Origin: an uncultured Aureispira sp.
Lineage (GTDB): Bacteria; Bacteroidota; Bacteroidia; Chitinophagales; Saprospiraceae
NCBI GenBank assembly: GCA_905480075.1
Contig: CAJQOX010000060.1
Span: 1-33,107 of the forward strand
Direction of reading: 5' to 3'
DNA length: 33,107 nt
The first letter of the stretch is position 1. Each line of letters opens with the position of its first letter. Made by a program: the position numbers and the translations under genes. Shown piece by piece: positions 7,887 to 15,262 of the stretch. The notes under the pieces are model-generated. The model searched no databases, was not told the origin of the DNA, and was given only the letters and a program-made list of their open reading frames with translations.

Positions 7887-8738
7887 TCAATTGGCATCAG
7901 ATTTTTCAGTTTTTTTATCCCCTACAACATAACTTACAGAAATTCCCGGCGTAACACCAAGTTGCATATGATAAGAAGCAGAAACATCAATTTTGAGTCC
8001 TTTCATATTCAATCCAAGACCAAAGGAAGCCAATAAAGGAGAGGTAGAGACCCCTGCACGGATAAATAAAATATTAACAGGATGGTATTCAACACCAAAT
8101 CTTGCATTAAAAGGATTAATAAGATCCTTTTCAATTTCAGCGGTAATTCTAAGTTGATCAGAGGGAATATAAGCAGCACCGAGTTTAAAAACAGATGGCA
8201 ATGCATCCCCGTTAGGCAATTCAATACGCGCCGGGCTAAAAGCATGTGCAGCAAGGTGAAAATGTTTAGTAACTTTGGTGAGGATACCTATTTCGAAGGT
8301 AAAGGAGTGCGCTGCGCCATAATAAGAATTGCCAAATCTTGTGCCCAGATAATTGAATTGAGCCCCGATAGACATTCTTTTGAACAATTTACGGGAATAG
8401 GAAAGACCTATTTTTTGTTCATTATAACTACCATAGCCAAAATAATTGACCGAAAGGCCAATCGTACCGATCGATTTATGAGGGTAGGCCACACCAAACA
8501 AAAAAGAATTTAGGCCATCTGCAACAAGGAACCTTCGTTCTCCATACACTGTAAAGGAGAGGTTTTCGAGATAGCCGAGGCCCGCCTGATTGGTAAAAAT
8601 GCTATTGATATCCGTAAAAGTCAAACTTGCATTTGCCATAGCAGCACCTCGTGCACCTGCATTCTGCGGTATACCATTTTGAGCATGAGAATGAAAAAAG
8701 AAACAAAAGAGAAATACAGAAAGTAAATATTTTTTCAT
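7887..8738 (-). CDS. PorV/PorQ-like outer-membrane barrel protein
   Basis: A 283-residue exported protein. I start it at the ATG at 8738 rather than at the in-frame TTG nine bases upstream, because the ATG directly precedes a standard signal peptide (KKYLLSVFLFCFFFHSHAQ). After cleavage the N-terminus reads NAGARGAAMANASLTFTD with IFTNQAGLG, the signature of the PorV/PorQ and FadL-like barrel group (loss of GA-rich N-terminus followed by a NPAGL-type motif). The rest alternates in beta strands with Tyr/Phe at strand ends (VNYFGYGSYN, FNYLGTRFGNSYYG). PorV and PorQ are T9SS outer-membrane components that shuttle or attach cargo, but many relatives are not part of T9SS, so I leave the role open. 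Its product may function with the HhH barrel protein encoded downstream. Confidence 0.75.
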   Translation of the reverse strand: MKKYLLSVFLFCFFFHSHAQNGIPQNAGARGAAMANASLTFTDINSIFTNQAGLGYLENLSFTVYGERRFLVADGLNSFLFGVAYPHKSIGTIGLSVNYFGYGSYNEQKIGLSYSRKLFKRMSIGAQFNYLGTRFGNSYYGAAHSFTFEIGILTKVTKHFHLAAHAFSPARIELPNGDALPSVFKLGAAYIPSDQLRITAEIEKDLINPFNARFGVEYHPVNILFIRAGVSTSPLLASFGLGLNMKGLKIDVSASYHMQLGVTPGISVSYVVGDKKTEKSDAN

Positions 8739-9293
8739 AAGGATCAATATATAGTATATATATCTTTAAAAACAAATAAGCAAAAACTATAGCACAGAAA
8801 AAAAAACCGTTGACAAATCACTAAGCTACAGCAAACTGTATCATACAAACCAAACAAAGCAGCAACTTTTCATACAGTAGGGTACAAAATGCGGAATCTA
8901 GTTCAGCAATCCAAGATAATTAACTATATTTTTTGTAATTTTACGTAATTTCTGTAAAATCGGGATAGTTGGGAAGTAAAAATATTAAAATAAAAAAGCC
9001 CAAAACTATACTATTTATAAATAATTGACTTTAAATTTAATGGTGGTATCAAATTTGAAATAAATCACACTAACAGATACAGAGTTGAAATGGATTTTTT
9101 TTTACAAATGATTTTTTTGATTAAACTAAAAGAAACCATTGAACTAAATACAGATATTATTGTTTATAAAATTGAACGGATAAACAATAAGGGTATTTTC
9201 CCTACATGACAACACCAAAAATCCGGTGCTATGTTGTATAAATTATCACTATATTAATCACGGTCTTATTAAGGCCCAAAAAAATGTCTGCAA
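8739..9293. other. Long intergenic region, AT-rich
   Basis: This 555-bp gap between the divergent PorV/PorQ-like gene and folE contains no plausible gene in either strand. It holds the minus-strand promoter candidate above and a 7-bp inverted repeat ATTTTAC/GTAAAAT (8938-8944 and 8954-8960, spacer 9) that includes the 8-bp palindrome TTACGTAA. No riboswitch or RNA gene was recognised and no convincing folE promoter could be fixed. Confidence 0.5.
8745..8776 (-). promoter_or_regulatory. Promoter candidate for the PorV/PorQ-like gene
   Basis: On the minus strand TTTG (8776-8773) is followed after 21 bases by TATATTG (8751-8745), a near match to the Bacteroidota TTTG/TAnnTTTG pattern. Transcription would begin only a few bases before the ATG at 8738, so the leader would be very short. 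Confidence 0.3.
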
Positions 9294-9992
9294 ATGAAGA
9301 ATGGTAAAATTTCTCTACCCGACAATGAAACATTAGAATTTTACGAAGAAATTGGTGATCAGCACATCCTTACCACATTAGATACTCCCTTGCGCAGCGA
9401 TGCTTTCCATCTTAATGATGAAGAAAAAATCGAACAGATTCAAGAGCATTTCAAAGAAATAATGAACATATTGGGTCTCGACCTACAAGATGACAGTCTC
9501 AAAGGAACTCCTTACCGTGTGGCGAAAATGTATGTCAAAGAAATATTCAGTGGACTCAACCCAAAAAACAAGCCTAAGATTGCTCTTTTTGATAACAAGT
9601 ATAAGTATTCCGAAATGCTTATAGAAAAGAACATAGTCCTGCAATCCACCTGCGAACATCATTTCCTACCAATATATGGCAAAGCCCATGTTGCCTATAT
9701 AGCCAATGGAAACGTGATAGGTTTATCCAAGATTAACCGGATAGTTCAGCATTATGCTAAACGTCCTCAGGTACAGGAACGGTTGAGCTTGCAAATTCTG
9801 GAAGAACTTAAAACTGCTTTGAATACAGAAGATGTTGCAGTATATATAGACGCCAAACACATGTGTGTATCCACGCGGGGTATTAAGGACAATTCAAGCA
9901 GCACAGTAACAACAGCCTACAGTGGCAAATTTAGTGAAGATATAACAAGAAAAGAATTCCTGGCAGCCATTCACAGCACACAGGAATATTAG
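9294..9992 (+). CDS. folE: GTP cyclohydrolase I
   Basis: A 232-residue enzyme that converts GTP to 7,8-dihydroneopterin triphosphate, the first step of tetrahydrofolate and other pterin synthesis in the cytoplasm. The catalytic core is clear: QSTCEHHFLPIYGKAHVAY (zinc ligands Cys120 and His123), GLSKINRIV (144-151), a QVQERL box (159-164), KHMCVSTRGI (zinc ligand Cys191) and the closing STVTTAYSGKF (203-213). The first 40 residues form the variable N-terminal helix region. The enzyme is homodecameric in the family. The ATG used lies in front of the first conserved helix; the gene stands alone on its strand, followed by a hairpin terminator. Confidence 0.97.
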   Translation: MKNGKISLPDNETLEFYEEIGDQHILTTLDTPLRSDAFHLNDEEKIEQIQEHFKEIMNILGLDLQDDSLKGTPYRVAKMYVKEIFSGLNPKNKPKIALFDNKYKYSEMLIEKNIVLQSTCEHHFLPIYGKAHVAYIANGNVIGLSKINRIVQHYAKRPQVQERLSLQILEELKTALNTEDVAVYIDAKHMCVSTRGIKDNSSSTVTTAYSGKFSEDITRKEFLAAIHSTQEY

Positions 9993-10020
9993 TAAATAAT
10001 GATATAAATATTTAAAACGG

Positions 10021-10055
10021 GCATCTCAATAATAAATTGTGATGCTTTTTTTATT
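10021..10055 (+). terminator. Rho-independent terminator after folE
   Basis: GCATC, T, CAAT, a five-base loop AATAA, ATTG, T and GATGC form a 10-position stem with one T/T mismatch (10021-10045), followed by a seven-T run and more T. It lies 28 bp after the folE stop. Confidence 0.75.
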
Positions 10056-10157
10056 TGGCGAAGATGAAATAAAGAAAAATAGCAGGATAAATTAGCAGAA
10101 ATTAATGATAAATGATTAATTTAGGCAATTGAATATTTTTCACCAGCAAGAAGAATT

Positions 10158-12416
10158 ATGCGAACAATACTATTACTGATAATAATTCCGGTATTACTCA
10201 ATGGGCAGTGTTACAATCGTTATTCAACAGAAGTATTTTCAACAGTACAAATCACCAATGACATACTGTACGGAGAAAGTATCAACAGTGAAGGTGATAC
10301 GATAAGTTTAATGCTTGATTATTATGAACCCTCAGGAGATAATGTCGAAAAGCGACCTTTATTAATACTGATGCCTGGCCCTGACCTTGTCAAGGGTTCC
10401 AAGAATGACAGTACATTGGTAGTTTTGTCAAACAAACTGGTCAGGCGAGGATATACTGTAGCGGCAATAAATTTCAGGAAGGCCTATTCTTTACAAAGCC
10501 TTCTGGATAAAAACGGTTTATTTAAAGCAACCCTGGATGCCTCTCAGGATGCCAAAGCAGCGGTGAGGTTTTTCAGAAAGGAATTACAAAGCACAAATAA
10601 TTATCCTGCAGACAGCAATATGATATGGCTTGGCGGCATAGGAGGAGGTTCTATGGCTGCACAGATGTCAGTATATTTGAATGATACGCTAGAGGTTTCA
10701 GAAGCGTGGCGTTCAATTATAAGAAATTCCGGAGGATTGGAAGGGAACAGCGGACATCCTCAATATTCCTCATCCGTACGTGGAGTGATCAATCTGAGCG
10801 GGGCAATTATTGATACATCCTGGATGTCGGACAATACGGAACCTATTATAAATATTCATGGCGACTCGGATGACTATTATCCTTATATGACAGACAGTTT
10901 ATTTGCCTACACACATAACAGAACCTGCAACGGACATCATGAATTGTGCTATAAGAGATTGAACGAGGCTACCTTTGTACAGACACATAATTCACATGCC
11001 AATGACAACGATTTCAGTATTCTTGCCGCCAATCAGAACGGTGATATACCTGCACAGTTTAGTGCGGGTGTTCGGGGCTTGGGCTTAAAACTATATTATA
11101 CATCGAGTTTTTTCTGTAGCGGGAGTGGCACACAGTTATATGCCTATCACGGGGATCCTTTTCTGGGATGCATAAAATTCAGTGATATAGGTTCACAGAT
11201 TTTAAGTTTTTTGAACAGCAATCCGGATGAATTTTTATTTATAACAATAGAAGGTACGGCAAGTAATAATGATATAGCGACAGGATTTAACAGTGCCGGA
11301 CTGAGTTCTTTTTTATATCAGCATACCTTGGGAAGCCCCTGGCCAACTATCGGGGAATTGATAGACAGCGGTCAACGGATAATAGTAATGAATTCCAATT
11401 CGGGTCCCTCCCTTCCGGGCTATCATACGATGTGGGATTTCATACAGGACACAGAGTATAATTTTCAGAACACCGGAGCATTCAACTGCAACTATCTACG
11501 TGGCAATACAAATTCAGATATTTTTTTATTGAATCATTTTCTGACAGTTGCTTCGCCACAGCCATTGAGTGCCGGGGCAACCAATGCATGGGACCTGGTT
11601 CTTAACCGAGCACGACAGTGTTCTGCTGCTCGTGGGCTTCACACAAATTTGTTATATATTGATTTTTTCAATTCCGGTGATGTATTCCGGGCTGCGGACA
11701 GCCTTAACCGGATCGGGGAAGAATTTCCTGCCGTTCAGGGTAGTTTCATTTTAAATGCATCGGCCCAACAATCGGGGATTCTTTCAGAATTATATACAAT
11801 AAGCGGAGGCGGCTTTGCACCTTACAAGGGAAATTGGGGAGATACTGCTGCTTATTTTATAGCAGATTATATGATCAGGCATTTCCCTTGTGAAATGTCC
11901 TGTGCCACCGCAGTGGATCAAATTTCAGGGCTTGATACAATATGGCTGGATTCTGTCAGCAACTACAGTGTAGGGTTTAATAACGGAGCAAGTTATGAAT
12001 GGATCTTACCGGACACTAATTACAACAACCTTACGAGTTTGATGATCTCCGGAGACACAAGTGGTCAATTTACGATTAAAGTAATTGAAACAAGTCAATA
12101 CGGATGTATATATGATACAATTCAGAAAACGGTCATGGTAGTACTTAATACCGGAACTGAGAAAATAAAGGGAGACGGAGCTTTTAGTATTTTCCCTAAT
12201 CCTACCAGTGATAAACTTTGGATTAAACTAATGAACCGAACGGAGGAACTGTATACTATAACGATATATGACAGGCAGGGGATGTTGGTATTTCAGAAAA
12301 AAAAGTTAATCTCCGAACTCACAGAGTTGGATATTGATAATTTAACAGAGGGTATTTATGTAATCAAATTAGTCGGAAAGCATACATATTCATCAAAATT
12401 CACAAAAAAACCATAA
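10158..12416 (+). CDS. Secreted alpha/beta-hydrolase-like and PLC-like fusion with T9SS tail
   Basis: A 752-residue secreted protein in five parts: signal peptide (about 1-16, ending LLNGQ); an alpha/beta-hydrolase-like region at 45-245 with PLLILMPGP, a central GGIGGGSMAAQ and NIHGDSDDYYPY; a PLC-like phosphodiesterase (PI-PLC X-type) region at about 265-520 with FVQTHNSHA, GVRGLGLKLYY, YAYHGDPFLGC, and SFLNSNPDEFLFITIE; an Ig/PKD-like domain at about 583-662; and a T9SS type A sorting domain at about 675-752 (FSIFPNPTSDKLWIK, LTEGIYVIKL). The elbow that should read GxSxG is G-I-G-G-G (160-164), so the usual serine nucleophile is missing. In the PLC-like part, His277, Arg306 and His331 occupy positions expected for catalysis. 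The protein is likely exported and anchored at or released from the cell surface. Substrate unknown; a phosphodiesterase is the best guess. Confidence 0.85.
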   Translation: MRTILLLIIIPVLLNGQCYNRYSTEVFSTVQITNDILYGESINSEGDTISLMLDYYEPSGDNVEKRPLLILMPGPDLVKGSKNDSTLVVLSNKLVRRGYTVAAINFRKAYSLQSLLDKNGLFKATLDASQDAKAAVRFFRKELQSTNNYPADSNMIWLGGIGGGSMAAQMSVYLNDTLEVSEAWRSIIRNSGGLEGNSGHPQYSSSVRGVINLSGAIIDTSWMSDNTEPIINIHGDSDDYYPYMTDSLFAYTHNRTCNGHHELCYKRLNEATFVQTHNSHANDNDFSILAANQNGDIPAQFSAGVRGLGLKLYYTSSFFCSGSGTQLYAYHGDPFLGCIKFSDIGSQILSFLNSNPDEFLFITIEGTASNNDIATGFNSAGLSSFLYQHTLGSPWPTIGELIDSGQRIIVMNSNSGPSLPGYHTMWDFIQDTEYNFQNTGAFNCNYLRGNTNSDIFLLNHFLTVASPQPLSAGATNAWDLVLNRARQCSAARGLHTNLLYIDFFNSGDVFRAADSLNRIGEEFPAVQGSFILNASAQQSGILSELYTISGGGFAPYKGNWGDTAAYFIADYMIRHFPCEMSCATAVDQISGLDTIWLDSVSNYSVGFNNGASYEWILPDTNYNNLTSLMISGDTSGQFTIKVIETSQYGCIYDTIQKTVMVVLNTGTEKIKGDGAFSIFPNPTSDKLWIKLMNRTEELYTITIYDRQGMLVFQKKKLISELTELDIDNLTEGIYVIKLVGKHTYSSKFTKKP

Positions 12417-12441
12417 GTAATCACAAAAAAATACAATAATT

Positions 12442-12486
12442 TTACAAATACGCAACTACTTTAGCTATATTGCGTAAATATTGTAA
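12442..12486. repeat. Imperfect inverted repeat
   Basis: TACGCAA (12449-12455) pairs with TTGCGTA (12470-12476), and outside this TTACAA (12442-12447) pairs with TTGTAA (12481-12486), with a 1-versus-4-base bulge. No T run follows on either side, so it is unlikely to be a simple terminator. Confidence 0.6.
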
Positions 12487-12548
12487 GAAACTATGCAATA
12501 CACCACCTAAATCGCCAAATACAATATATAAGCCCGAATATTCCCAAA

Positions 12549-12588
12549 TCACGAAATTTCATTCTGAACACACTTTTAAATTTCGTGA
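12549..12588. repeat. Perfect 11-bp inverted repeat
   Basis: TCACGAAATTT (12549-12559) and AAATTTCGTGA (12578-12588) are perfect complements separated by 18 bases. The repeat lies 115 bp before the small lipoprotein gene at 12703 and is not followed by a T run. It could be a protein-binding site or an RNA structure in an upstream transcript. Confidence 0.65.
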
Positions 12589-12702
12589 CATAAATAAATC
12601 CTTTCTTTTATTTAACATAAAATAAGGGATAGTAAAGACACACAATACGAGCTTATAATTTGTATACAAAGAAGTAATACTTATACCATCTAATCTATCA
12701 AA

Positions 12703-13149
12703 ATGAGAAAAAAATTACATATCACTATTGCTTTTGCAAGTCTGATTACATTCATTTTATTAATTGTATGTTGTACGAACAAACGAAAGGACTGTTCTTT
12801 CGGAAGTACAATTCTTGATACAATGTCTAAGGACAAACTGGAAAGTAGCAACAGGGCGTACAATTACTCTGATTACGAGAATAAGCCTGTTACTTTTACC
12901 ATCATATACAAAGGAGACCTTTCGGATATGATTACCGATAACAGCAATAATTTCAAAGCATTGATAGATACTTATGGGTTCAGAATAGAACAACCCTTTG
13001 AAATAAATACTGAGATGAAAGGAATAGTGTTGGTCTCCTCAACAAAATTCTCAGAACCTATAAATATCGGGAAAGAGTTCTCCTTGGTAAATGAGGTTAT
13101 GATGGTGGAAGTCAGTAATACAAAAAATAATAATGATATCGTTTCCTGA
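12703..13149 (+). CDS. Small lipoprotein of unknown function
   Basis: A 148-residue protein with an N-terminal hydrophobic segment (about 7-22) ending LLIVCCTNK; Cys23 or Cys24 could be a lipid attachment site. The mature part is hydrophilic and beta-rich with two repeated-looking clauses (PVTFTIIYKGD and KGIVLVSSTKF) but no recognisable domain. A TATAAT-like hexamer (12654-12659) and an A/T-rich leader precede it, and a strong bidirectional terminator follows 25 bp after the stop. The start codon is the ATG immediately before the Lys-rich n-region. Function unknown; it is supported by the lipoprotein-like leader and its isolated position between regulatory structures. Confidence 0.65.
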   Translation: MRKKLHITIAFASLITFILLIVCCTNKRKDCSFGSTILDTMSKDKLESSNRAYNYSDYENKPVTFTIIYKGDLSDMITDNSNNFKALIDTYGFRIEQPFEINTEMKGIVLVSSTKFSEPINIGKEFSLVNEVMMVEVSNTKNNNDIVS

Positions 13150-13165
13150 CAATACTTTTTGACTC

Positions 13166-13205
13166 AAAAAAAAACATAATTCCTAACAGAATTATGTTTT
13201 TTTTT
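13166..13205. terminator. Bidirectional terminator between convergent genes
   Basis: ACATAATTC (13174-13182), a six-base loop CTAACA and GAATTATGT (13189-13197) form a perfect 9-bp stem, extended by a run of A on one side and T on the other. It can stop both the small lipoprotein gene (plus) and the barrel protein gene (minus). Confidence 0.9.
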
Positions 13206-13225
13206 GCTAAATATCTATGACAAAA

Positions 13226-14014
13226 TCAGTAAAACTTAACATCTTCCTGTGTTTCGGGAGTATAAATATAAATTGGTAAAGTCACACCAATTCTAAATCC
13301 TATCAACAGATCCACTCTGTCTTTATCATCTACCATCATGGTATCGAAATTAAAGCCCCTTCTGTTTTTGGTAAAAGCCTGCATAAAATCGAAGCCGCCG
13401 AAGAAGTTGAGCATACGATTTTTATCGAGGTGTCTGTACCCGATATACTGTCTCATAGCGAAACCTGAAGTCATGCGGTCATATCCTTTTTTATAATCAC
13501 CCGACAAAGCAAAAACTTCTCCTCCAATCACTTCAATACGGACCCAATGTTGCTCATAGCCACCTTCAAAACGCACTTCAATACCTGACCTTTTATATTT
13601 TTTAAATACGGGGATGAGATAACTGACAGAAACACCGAGAAAAAAACCACGTTGCCCCAGTTGCACGTCAGAAAGCTGACCAAATCTGTCAATAAGAAAA
13701 CCTTCCTTTTCTCTTAAACTGGAAACAACATCTGTTTTGACATCATCGACAAACTGATAGTCACCAACGAGACCTAAAATAAGGTTATTGGGCATAATGT
13801 ATTGCACTTTTCCAGCCAGTGAAAAATTATATTTAAAATTCTCAGCCATATCAGCAAAGGGAAGATGAATGCCGTAGGAAAAATCTATGAGAAACCCGGA
13901 CGGGGGTTTAATTTTTTCAGTATAAGATATATTTTCCTCAGAACTTTGCCCCAAAGAGGAGTAGACATTGAAGAAGAGAAGAAGAAAGAAACAAAAAACC
14001 CCAAGGCATCTCAT
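13226..14014 (-). CDS. Outer-membrane beta-barrel-like protein
   Basis: A 262-residue exported protein with a signal peptide (about 1-22, ending SSLGQ). The mature part shows alternating hydrophobic and Gly/Tyr-rich segments typical of an outer-membrane barrel (FLIDFSYGIHLP, GLVGDYQFVDD, FFLGVSVSYLIPVF, FGGFDFMQAF and GFRIGVTLPIYIY). A beta-barrel fold is inferred from composition, not from a named family. It ends VKFY, with an aromatic terminal residue as in many barrels. Its role, for instance as a porin or an adhesin-like surface protein, is unknown. The gene is followed on its 3' side by the shared terminator, and the osmC gene is on the same strand 80 bp upstream. Confidence 0.65.
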   Translation of the reverse strand: MRCLGVFCFFLLLFFNVYSSLGQSSEENISYTEKIKPPSGFLIDFSYGIHLPFADMAENFKYNFSLAGKVQYIMPNNLILGLVGDYQFVDDVKTDVVSSLREKEGFLIDRFGQLSDVQLGQRGFFLGVSVSYLIPVFKKYKRSGIEVRFEGGYEQHWVRIEVIGGEVFALSGDYKKGYDRMTSGFAMRQYIGYRHLDKNRMLNFFGGFDFMQAFTKNRRGFNFDTMMVDDKDRVDLLIGFRIGVTLPIYIYTPETQEDVKFY

Positions 14015-14094
14015 AAGAAAAGTTTAAAAGCAAAAAGAAGTATAAAGAAAAAAAGAGCTAAAAGGATACCAAAAGAATTATCGGTGAGAATAAA

Positions 14095-14496
14095 TCACCA
14101 GGAGAAAACAATATTCTGTTCAATATCAGGATGAATGCTTTTTGCAACCGGGCAATTCCGTCCAGCATTTTCCAACAACCTTTTAACCTCATCATCAATT
14201 TTCAATTCAGGCATTAAGACATTAATTTCAACCGCAGAAACTCTGCGGGGATGAGAAGCCATAATTTTTGTTACTTCAGCAGAAGCGCCGGTAATATCAA
14301 TATTTTTACCTTCAGCAACAATCCCCATAATAGTAAGCAAACAGGAAGCTAAAGAATTAGCAAGCATATCAGTAGGAGAAAAAGCCGCTCCTTTCCCTTT
14401 GTTATCGACAGGGGCATCAGAAATAATCAATTCGCCTGATTTAATATGAGTAGATTCAACCCTGAGATTACCTGAATAAATTGCTTTTGAAGTCAT
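14095..14496 (-). CDS. OsmC/Ohr-family peroxide-reductase-like protein
   Basis: A 133-residue OsmC-family protein. I place the start at the ATG at 14496 (MTSKAIYSGNLRVE) because the in-frame extension further upstream overlaps the end of bshB1 and reads as hydrophobic noise. The fold carries the two redox cysteines, SCLLTIM (Cys52) and NCPVAKS (Cys115), that form the peroxidatic/resolving pair in OsmC and Ohr; the characteristic FSPTDMLANSLASC element is intact. OsmC proteins reduce organic hydroperoxides using thiol donors. The gene lies 28 bp after bshB1, suggesting co-transcription; a functional connection to bacillithiol is my inference. The substrate cannot be told from the sequence, and some members act as thioesterase-like or chaperone-like proteins. 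Confidence 0.88.
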   Translation of the reverse strand: MTSKAIYSGNLRVESTHIKSGELIISDAPVDNKGKGAAFSPTDMLANSLASCLLTIMGIVAEGKNIDITGASAEVTKIMASHPRRVSAVEINVLMPELKIDDEVKRLLENAGRNCPVAKSIHPDIEQNIVFSW

Positions 14497-14524
14497 TGAT
14501 ATAGGATAAAAAGTAAAAAAAAGA

Positions 14525-15241
14525 TTATTGAAGATCAAATAAATTGTTGACACCAACTGTTCTGTTAACAGTAAAGCCTTCGGCATAATCAAAAGAAGCC
14601 GGGCGACCTAAAGTAGCATTTCTTCCCCTGACAGTTTCAAAAAAGTTACTGACAGAGATAGGAGTTGCAGGTTCTTTGGAATCCGGGTTATAAAACTGAG
14701 ATTTAAAGGCTTTGATAATTTCAATTTTTTCATCCATAAAATCAGAAATATCGACAACAAAATCAGGTATAATATGATAATCCTGAATATAATGATAAAC
14801 AGCAGATGGCCTCCATTCTTTCTGAGATGCACCTTCCCATTCTGTTTCTATCTTTCTTAACCCTGAATAAAAACAAGCATCAGATACTAATTTAGCAGCT
14901 CTTCCATGGTCAGGATGTCGGTCAGAAACTGCATTGGCAAGAATGATATCCGGTTTAAGCAACCTGATCATCTGAATAATTTTGAGTATATTGTCCATAT
15001 TATACTCAAAGAAGCCATCTTCCATACCTAAATTACCTCTAACCAAAGCCCCCATTAACTTAGACGCCTCTTCTGCTTCCTTCAGGCGGATTTCTGCCGT
15101 TCCTCTTGTACCTAATTCACCTTTGGTAAGGTCAAGCAGCCCCACTTTTTTTCCTAAATTAACATGGCGCAATAAAGTACCTGAGCAAGACAATTCAATA
15201 TCATCGGGATGAACACCTATTGCAAGAATATCTAATTTCAT
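14525..15241 (-). CDS. bshB1: Bacillithiol biosynthesis deacetylase BshB1
   Basis: A 238-residue LmbE/PIG-L-family zinc deacetylase. It shows the ligand motifs GVHPDD (His11 and Asp14), the DLTKGELGTRGT loop (38-49) and SDRHPDHGRAA (His112), plus SVSNFFETVRGRNATLG near the C-terminus, the pattern that distinguishes BshB1 from other LmbE proteins. In bacillithiol synthesis BshB1 removes the acetyl group from N-acetylglucosamine-malate to give glucosaminyl-malate, before addition of cysteine by BshC. Bacillithiol is the low-molecular-weight thiol of many Bacteroidota and Firmicutes. The bshA and bshC genes are not in this window. The downstream osmC gene forms a short unit with it. The start is the ATG in front of KLDILAIG, as usual in the family. 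Confidence 0.93.
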   Translation of the reverse strand: MKLDILAIGVHPDDIELSCSGTLLRHVNLGKKVGLLDLTKGELGTRGTAEIRLKEAEEASKLMGALVRGNLGMEDGFFEYNMDNILKIIQMIRLLKPDIILANAVSDRHPDHGRAAKLVSDACFYSGLRKIETEWEGASQKEWRPSAVYHYIQDYHIIPDFVVDISDFMDEKIEIIKAFKSQFYNPDSKEPATPISVSNFFETVRGRNATLGRPASFDYAEGFTVNRTVGVNNLFDLQ

Positions 15242-15262
15242 AATCAGTACAAATAAAAAAAA

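Noticed and set aside
8938-8960. Short inverted repeat ATTTTAC/GTAAAAT before folE
   Set aside because: AT-only arms in an AT-rich gap are likely by chance, and there is no conservation evidence.
12442-12486. Terminator for the PLC-like fusion gene
   Set aside because: The inverted repeat has no T run on either side and a bulged stem.
14497-14592. N-terminal extension of the OsmC-like protein
   Set aside because: It overlaps the end of bshB1 and encodes hydrophobic noise; the family N-terminus matches the ATG at 14496.
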